Origin: Pyxicephalus adspersus
Lineage: Eukaryota > Chordata > Amphibia > Anura > Pyxicephalidae
Assembly (NCBI RefSeq): GCF_032062135.1
Contig: NC_092858.1
Location: forward strand, 127,366,355-127,430,354
Length of the DNA stretch: 64,000 nucleotides
Direction: 5' to 3'
Part shown: positions 61,201-64,000 of the stretch, piece after piece
How the letters are laid out: each line of letters begins with the position of its first letter
Position numbering within the stretch: position 1 is the stretch's first letter
Position numbers and translations under genes: made by a program
Notes under the pieces: model-generated
Database searches by the model: none
The model's input: the letters and a program-made list of their open reading frames with translations, nothing else
Told to the model about the DNA's origin: nothing

Positions 61201-62926
61201 CATTCTCAGAAAAACTAATATTTTTTGTTACTTTAAAATTGATAAAATGTATACACAGCTTCAACAACATTGTAAATCCCTTTGAACTGCTCAATACTTC
61301 TATCCTATCGTCTTTATTCTTCACTTCTTGGAGACGATCTTTGGCCATCCTAATTGGCAGGGCCAAGATGACAAAATTCTTGTGCAGATGCATGGGAGTT
61401 CATTTATTTCAGGTTCATGCAGGAGAAGCCAGGATTGCCAGGTATTCTGGCTACCAAAGCTAAGCTGCACATGTGCAGGTATTATTACGGAAGAGACATC
61501 ACCTGTCCCTTTCTGCAAAAATTACCTGTTTGAGCATGAATTTTTTCTAAAAGCTTTAGGAGTCAACAGGATTCAGTCACCTGGTAATGGCTTTACTCCC
61601 TTTTCCAAACGTTATATTATGGGGAAGGCAGAAAAAAGTAGGACTTCCTTTGCAGCCAAAAACAAAAATGGATTCATCAGAGTAGAGGATCAGGGGAACC
61701 TGGAAATCTCCTTTTGTATATTAATCAGCATTACCAAAATTTTAAAACTGGGCTGTGGATTGGTGCAATTAAATCCCATGCAGTGGAACAATGTGGGTTA
61801 AACATTCATTTTTCTGTGGAAGACATTCTCAGCCAAGTTTCTGTCTAATTCTAAGGTTCCTCCAAGGGTTGCTAGAGGTTCTTTGAGCTGATGCTGATTG
61901 ATTGACTGATTGACTGATTGCCTAATTCCTTCAGTGTACTCATGTACACTGACTGCTGGTCCAGATACAGTAGCATGCTGCTGATATTTCCCGGTAACAC
62001 TGAACATAATATTTTCACTGTCTGGTTTTAAAACAGAGTGGACCAAATAATTGTCAAGTGTCACGCATCTACCACATAAACTGCTCTGTGACCTGTAATC
62101 TGGTCAAGGCCACTTCTATGCTAGGAAAGCAAATACTCCTGGGAAGGGTTCAGTTTGATTTGGACAGATTTGCAAGGTACAACTAGTACTGCACAATCCA
62201 ATGTTTGTTTGTAACATGGGAAGCTCCTTACAATTATCCATAACCCTCCCCGAAATATCCCTCTGTGCCCGTTTAAATATCCCTCCACCATTCCCCTAAA
62301 CATCTGTCCCGGGAAGAGTGCAGTTTGATCTGCAGGCCACTAATTACGATACTACTTGCATGGAATAAATGGTTATGTAACCTGAGCAATGTTCACACTT
62401 GATTGAGTATTAGTTCTTCAAAATTTAGGGAATTTTAAAATGTAACAATTAGCAGCAACCTGATTTTTGATTTGCTTCTTCAGTTGGCCATTGGGCTGCC
62501 TATCTGATCGACCTTATAGGCAACCAATGATAAACTGGAGGCACAGGTGACCTGCAACAAGATTAGCAGTAACTGGTATGATTCCTAAGTAAAAAAAAAA
62601 AAAGGTCCAAAAAACAAGAGTTTTACTAATTTGAAAATTGTAAATATTAAGTGATGATACCAAACATTATAAAAAAGCATTTGAATAGACATCTCAGGGT
62701 TTAATTCTACTTAACATGTCACTGAAATAAGAAACAAACAAAAAACAAAATATAGTTGAGTATAGCTCAACTGAAACATATACAATAAATTAAAAAATTG
62801 TAAGGAATGTAAGCGTGACTATTTTACATACTCGTATAGTGTGTGTTCGACCACCAACTCTGTCCCTAGCTTCCAGCAGCACCACATTGACACCAGACTC
62901 TTTTAGGAGTTTAGCAGCAGAAAGCC
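43049..62926 (-). CDS. mao: Second monoamine oxidase paralog; exons 2-4, 6 and 9-15 seen, exons 5, 7 and 8 not found
   Basis: Eleven exons on the minus strand (95, 138, 105, 142, 97, 54, 58, 98, 112, 63 and 165 bp) are each open, flanked by good GT/AG sites, and clearly MAO. SGGCYT with the FAD Cys, TEWSGY and NGGQ are present. In exon 13, 30 of 38 residues match the plus gene. Equivalents of exons 5, 7 and 8 (402 bp, including the active-site Lys) are absent from the un-gapped introns at 58301-59892 and 55621-58158. Splicing exon 4 directly to 6, or 6 directly to 9, meets an early stop (TAG and TGA respectively). It may be a recently broken gene, an assembly artefact, or a gene with very diverged or relocated exons. 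Exon 1 lies beyond 64000. Several usually invariant residues are changed, so constraint may be relaxed. Confidence 0.85.
43214..46119 (-). other. Minus-gene intron 14
   Basis: 2.9 kb. Contains the retroposed insertion 43979-44269; no other feature supported. Confidence 0.75.
43961..44287 (-). mobile_element. 5'-truncated poly(A) retroposon with 18-bp target duplication
   Basis: The 18-mer CAGGGCAATGCAATTCAT occurs perfectly at 43961-43978 and 44270-44287. The 291 bp between reads, on the minus strand, to a CTTAATAAAAATTT poly(A) signal followed by a run of about 17 A. These are hallmarks of LINE-mediated (L1-type) insertion. The body has no recognised coding frame, so it is probably a LINE 3' end or a processed RNA copy. 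Confidence 0.9.
46120..46182 (-). CDS. mao: MAO paralog (minus gene) exon 14
   Basis: 63 bp, acceptor ACAG, donor GTATGA, phase 0 to 0. It encodes [20 protein letters not shown] then E. Diverged from the plus gene at its start, but QIWVPEPES is recognisable. Confidence 0.93.
46183..46962 (-). other. Minus-gene intron 13
   Basis: 780 bp, AT-rich, nothing recognised. Confidence 0.75.
46963..47074 (-). CDS. mao: MAO paralog (minus gene) exon 13
   Basis: 112 bp, acceptor ACAG, donor GTGCAG (a normal GT donor, unlike the plus gene). It encodes [20 protein letters not shown] then [17 protein letters not shown]; second cage Tyr present. Confidence 0.95.
47741..48130 (-). mobile_element. tRNA/L2-type SINE copies, minus strand
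   Basis: A truncated piece (about 47741-47819, ...CTCTCAGAGGAGCTCACAATC) precedes a second copy (47820-48130) that starts with the L2-like tail (TATTACACAGCGCTTTACAA), repeats the TCACTATCGATCAGGCT segment twice, and ends at an inverted box B (GATTCAAACC). Related to 10640-10950. Confidence 0.7.
48658..48755 (-). CDS. mao: MAO paralog (minus gene) exon 12, FAD-attachment Cys
   Basis: 98 bp, acceptor ACAG, donor GTATGA. It encodes [20 protein letters not shown] and [12 protein letters not shown]. The FAD Cys and the cage Tyr are kept. The split codon at the exon 12/13 junction reads AG+T (Ser) where the plus gene and mammalian MAOs have Arg (QYGR). Confidence 0.95.
49056..49275. mobile_element. 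Palindromic MITE family A, copy 5
   Basis: GGGCCTAAATTATTAAAGG left end and AGCTTTAATAAATCAGGCTC right end, with GATCCAGGAAACCTGAAATGG in the middle as in the other copies. Confidence 0.82.
49298..49679. mobile_element. hAT-type MITE family B, copy 2, with perfect 8-bp target duplication
   Basis: The element 49306-49671 starts CAGTGGTCGCCAACC and ends GTAACCGCTG; it is flanked by TTCTAAAT on both sides (49298-49305 and 49672-49679). An 8-bp duplication is diagnostic for the hAT superfamily. Confidence 0.9.
49718..50114. mobile_element. MITE with GGCTAGGTACACACGTGCAATAATTATCG-type ends
   Basis: Left end GGCTAGGTACACACGTGCAA and right end inverse (CGCACCTGTGTACGCAGCC). The interior is dense in inverted ACGATCGTTT/AAACGATCG and ATTATCG motifs. 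A diverged relative (AGTTAGGTACACAAATAATT) begins near 51293. Superfamily not assigned. Confidence 0.78.
50392..50934. other. Assembly gap (N)
   Basis: 543 N bases inside the minus-gene intron between exons 12 and 11. It does not coincide with the expected positions of the missing exons 5, 7 and 8. Confidence 0.99.
50969..51026 (-). CDS. mao: MAO paralog (minus gene) exon 11
   Basis: 58 bp, acceptor ATAG, donor GTAAGT. It encodes [19 protein letters not shown]. The exon lies only 34 bp from the edge of the assembly gap but is complete. Confidence 0.93.
51616..51937. mobile_element. hAT-type MITE family B, copy 3
   Basis: The element 51624-51929 starts CAGTAGTAGCCAACC and ends GGCGTCCGCTG. 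Flanks CTTCAAGC and CTTTAAAC agree at 6 of 8 positions, a decayed target duplication. Confidence 0.8.
52246..52375. repeat. 26-bp minisatellite, five units
   Basis: Unit GGTACTGCAATAGGTACCCT plus GTTTGT, five copies with a few substitutions (GTACC/GTGCC/GTACT). Keeps two minus-strand frames open, which is an artefact. Confidence 0.92.
53077..53130 (-). CDS. mao: MAO paralog (minus gene) exon 10
   Basis: 54 bp, acceptor TCAG, donor GTAATA. It encodes [17 protein letters not shown] with split codons at both ends, in the same phase as the plus gene exon 10. Confidence 0.92.
53640..54219. mobile_element. Non-autonomous piggyBac-like element
   Basis: Ends (C)TAACCTCCCTAGAGGTAACC and its inverse ACCACTAGGGAAGTTAA; the right target is TTAA and the left CTAA, one change from TTAA, the piggyBac target. 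Subterminal ACCCCGAGT.CGACTCGGGGT symmetry and an internal TTGCATTCAATAC/GTATTGAATGCAA inverted pair. No transposase. Confidence 0.78.
54884..54952. repeat. 40-bp-period direct duplication
   Basis: TATTTATGGAAATTGGTACA and the following 8 bases occur at 54884 and again at 54924. Confidence 0.85.
54999..55040. repeat. Perfect 42-base palindrome with 20-bp arms
   Basis: Arm 54999-55018 (TGTATTCTGACCTAAATCTT) is the exact inverse of 55021-55040 with a 2-base centre. It abuts the SINE fragment that starts at about 55040. Confidence 0.94.
55040..55245 (-). mobile_element. SINE fragment, minus strand
   Basis: CAAAGTCCATAGACATGTCAC...GCCAATTAACCTAACTGCATG...GTGGGAGGAAACCAGGGTAC, the inverse of the middle of the 10640-10950 element. 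Confidence 0.7.
55524..55620 (-). CDS. mao: MAO paralog (minus gene) exon 9
   Basis: 97 bp, acceptor CCAG, donor GTAAAA. It begins with two bases of a split codon, requiring one base from an exon 8. It encodes [18 protein letters not shown] then [14 protein letters not shown]. The selectivity position (335 in human MAO-A) is Phe here, against Leu in the plus gene. Confidence 0.94.
55621..58158 (-). other. Minus-gene intron where exons 7 and 8 are expected but not found
   Basis: I read both strands for counterparts of plus-gene exons 7 (ERKFVGG...ETLNHE) and 8 (AISAIPPTL...YYKEAFW) and saw none. There are no N bases here. The stretch is AT-rich and contains a zinc-finger-like repeat ORF (57504-57897, plus strand) and otherwise no recognisable structure. 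Confidence 0.75.
57504..57897 (+). pseudogene. Decayed Cys-rich (zinc-finger-like) ORF, probably from a repetitive element
   Basis: In the plus frame from 57525: [19 protein letters not shown], then [37 protein letters not shown] and [15 protein letters not shown], then a TAA at 57804-57806. The same frame continues past the stop as [20 protein letters not shown]. Upstream RDCTNC lies in another frame, implying a small indel. CxxC, CxxC and C*FCC spacing suggests a zinc-binding domain; similar uncharacterised Cys-rich proteins (GDQD...APH.IC..C....WL) recur in multi-copy genes of invertebrates, from memory. Function unknown. It lies antisense in the minus-gene intron that should carry exons 7 and 8. 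Confidence 0.6.
58159..58300 (-). CDS. mao: MAO paralog (minus gene) exon 6
   Basis: 142 bp, acceptor TCAG, donor GTAAGT. It begins with one base of a split codon, so it needs an exon 5 ending in two bases. It encodes [38 protein letters not shown] and [16 protein letters not shown] of other MAOs is QQVSTLW, and VKQCGG is VKICGG. The Phe of RIFS is kept. Confidence 0.95.
58301..59892 (-). other. Minus-gene intron where exon 5 is expected but not found
   Basis: No minus-strand counterpart of exon 5 (APW...[16 protein letters not shown] type) is seen and there are no N bases. The block holds a 530-bp palindromic element at 58326-58855; the remaining 1 kb is AT-rich with nothing recognisable. 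Confidence 0.75.
58326..58855. mobile_element. 530-bp near-complete palindromic (foldback) element, mariner-like ends
   Basis: The whole element is an inverted repeat: TACGAGGGGGTGCTGAGAAG at the left is the inverse of CCCTGAACCCCCTTGTA at the right, and the symmetry continues inward (GAAATAGAAAAATGAGTGT, GAGAAGCTGTGATGGCAGAG, GTTTTTGTTTCTCCA) to a centre near 58590. TA at both ends fits Tc1/mariner targets. Broken bits of frame ([13 protein letters not shown]) occur but no intact transposase. Confidence 0.85.
59893..59997 (-). CDS. mao: MAO paralog (minus gene) exon 4
   Basis: 105 bp, acceptor GCAG, donor GTATTT, phase 0 to 0. It encodes [19 protein letters not shown] and [16 protein letters not shown]. 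Two tryptophans of the plus gene (MWNP, NNLWR) are replaced here by Tyr and Met. Confidence 0.94.
60098..60235 (-). CDS. mao: MAO paralog (minus gene) exon 3
   Basis: 138 bp, acceptor TTAG, donor GTAAGA. It encodes [18 protein letters not shown] and [10 protein letters not shown], then a diverged end ([11 protein letters not shown] where the plus gene has [11 protein letters not shown]). The reading frame and length are intact. Confidence 0.94.
60236..62831 (-). other. Minus-gene intron 2
   Basis: 2.6 kb with repeat family C (60480-61060), a dispersed repeat (about 61300-61560, relative of 33690-33930) and a short GATTGACT tandem run at 61896-61920. No exon recognised. Confidence 0.7.
60480..61060 (+). 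mobile_element. Dispersed repeat family C (LTR-like texture), plus copy
   Basis: Shares ordered blocks with the inverse of 21950-22630 (GCTACCATTGGCTGCTGGGA, CTGTGGGCTCCTGGTCTTCT, CCAGCCCTTCTCCAGG, GGGGGACTGGTG). Includes three 12-bp GGCGTTAAGCTA units at about 60596-60632. No coding frame. Confidence 0.55.
62832..62926 (-). CDS. mao: MAO paralog (minus gene) exon 2
   Basis: 95 bp on the minus strand, acceptor TTAG, donor GTATGT. It enters with GG completing a Gly and encodes [20 protein letters not shown] then [11 protein letters not shown], the FAD-binding segment. Confidence 0.95.
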
Positions 62927-64000
62927 CTAAAAAGGATTATGAATAATTAGATATTAACACTTACTTTCTTAAGTACATTTTTTGGATTTACAAATCTGAA
63001 CATTGTGATAAATAACCAGAATATTTGGCTTTGCATGTACCAAATAAAATTTTAGTTGCAGCACTATTAGATAAGAAAAGTTTTAATGTAGACATCGTGG
63101 ACAACTAACATAACACACAAATGGATATAAGACTAAGCCAAAAAGGTTGAAAATACATGATCTGATCACATTCCTGTAAATATTTATCCTATTTTAACTA
63201 AGCTTGAAAAAAATACTACCTATGTACAGGTAAAACCTTAAATTTTACCCTCCATTTTCAGGAATCTTCAGGGAATAAGAATTAGGCTGGAATATATCTC
63301 CTCCACATGGTTCACAGCTTTACATTGATTGCTGACTTCCCGCTTAGAGTTCCCGCTTAGCTATGTCTTATTTCCCAATGTTAATGTTAAAGAACAGATA
63401 ATAGAATGAAACTTACAGCGGTGATCCTTTTTTATTACAAGACCAGTACTGAAACTAACAACCGTTTGATGGGTTACCTAACATAGAATATTGATGTACC
63501 ATCAAAAGCAGATCATCTTTTTATTTTATCACAAAAACTGTTGAGTGTTACAGAAACAGAAAACTTTACTGTATTAGGTTCCTCTGTAATGTTAAAGCTG
63601 ATATTAAACTGTTTTACAAAAGGAATTGTAATAAAATAAAAGTATTTGAAATTAGATAAACATGTTTTTAGAACTATTATCTAGTGCAAATGCCTACATG
63701 ACAGAAAAATGTTTGCACATTTCGTTTAATTGCTCTTTTAGAGAATCTAACCTGTAATTAGGCGTTTAGGAACATTGCCAAACATTATCTATTCCCAATA
63801 TTAAGTCATAAACTGCACAGAAATTATTCTAATGAAGCTTTCCCAGAGCATGGAAAAAGCAAGCATGTTTCTCTTTATACTGTGTTTTCCATTCATACAC
63901 CAAAGTTCATATAGAAAAAAAAAATGTTTTTTAGAGTTGTATCTTGAATGCATTTATAGCATTGTATTATACTGGTTGCCCCTTTTGTATTCTAGTGTCA
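62927..64000 (-). other. Minus-gene intron 1 (partial)
   Basis: AT-rich; no exon 1, promoter or repeat recognised. Exon 1 and the promoter should lie beyond the right edge. Confidence 0.7.

Noticed and set aside
61328..61801. 157-codon plus-strand frame
   Set aside because: The first part overlaps a dispersed repeat that also occurs at 33690-33930; no family recognised.
62927..64000. Exon 1 of the minus MAO gene
   Set aside because: No minus-strand GGGIS-type sequence seen; likely beyond the right edge.

Overview
This window is vertebrate nuclear DNA, most likely from a frog (probably ranid-like). It is AT-rich, has short GT-AG-bounded exons in long introns, and is full of amphibian-type DNA-transposon relics: palindromic MITEs, hAT, pogo/Tigger and piggyBac non-autonomous copies, and tRNA/L2-type SINEs. 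The species call rests on repeat texture and is an inference. The gene identification rests on protein and exon structure and is firm.

The window holds two flavin monoamine oxidase (MAO) genes in convergent, tail-to-tail orientation, the arrangement of MAOA and MAOB in mammals. The plus-strand gene contributes exons 2 to 15 (13439 to 34433). All 14 exons are intact, with lengths and phases as expected for the family. Its exon 1 lies outside the window. The minus-strand paralog runs from exon 2 (62926) down to its stop codon (43049), and its exon 1 also lies outside. The stop codons are about 8.6 kb apart.

The two genes differ in state. The plus gene keeps every expected catalytic element visible here: the Cys that binds FAD covalently, the aromatic cage tyrosines, the active-site Lys and the C-terminal outer-membrane anchor. 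One of its introns starts with a GC donor. In the minus gene I recognise only exons 2, 3, 4, 6 and 9 to 15. Exons 5, 7 and 8 (92, 150 and 160 bp in the plus gene) are not found where they should be, although those stretches contain no N gap. Skipping them breaks the frame, so the paralog is either newly broken, misassembled, or unusual. Its remaining exons are open and have good splice sites.

Layout: 1-13438 is intron 1/upstream sequence of the plus gene with several repeats; 13439-34433 is the plus gene; 34434-43048 is the 3' UTRs and intergenic DNA; 43049-62926 is the minus gene with a 543-bp N gap (50392-50934) in its intron 11; 62927-64000 is its intron 1. The two enzymes would be mitochondrial outer-membrane flavoproteins that oxidatively deaminate biogenic amines. 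They differ at a residue known to set MAO-A/MAO-B substrate selectivity.
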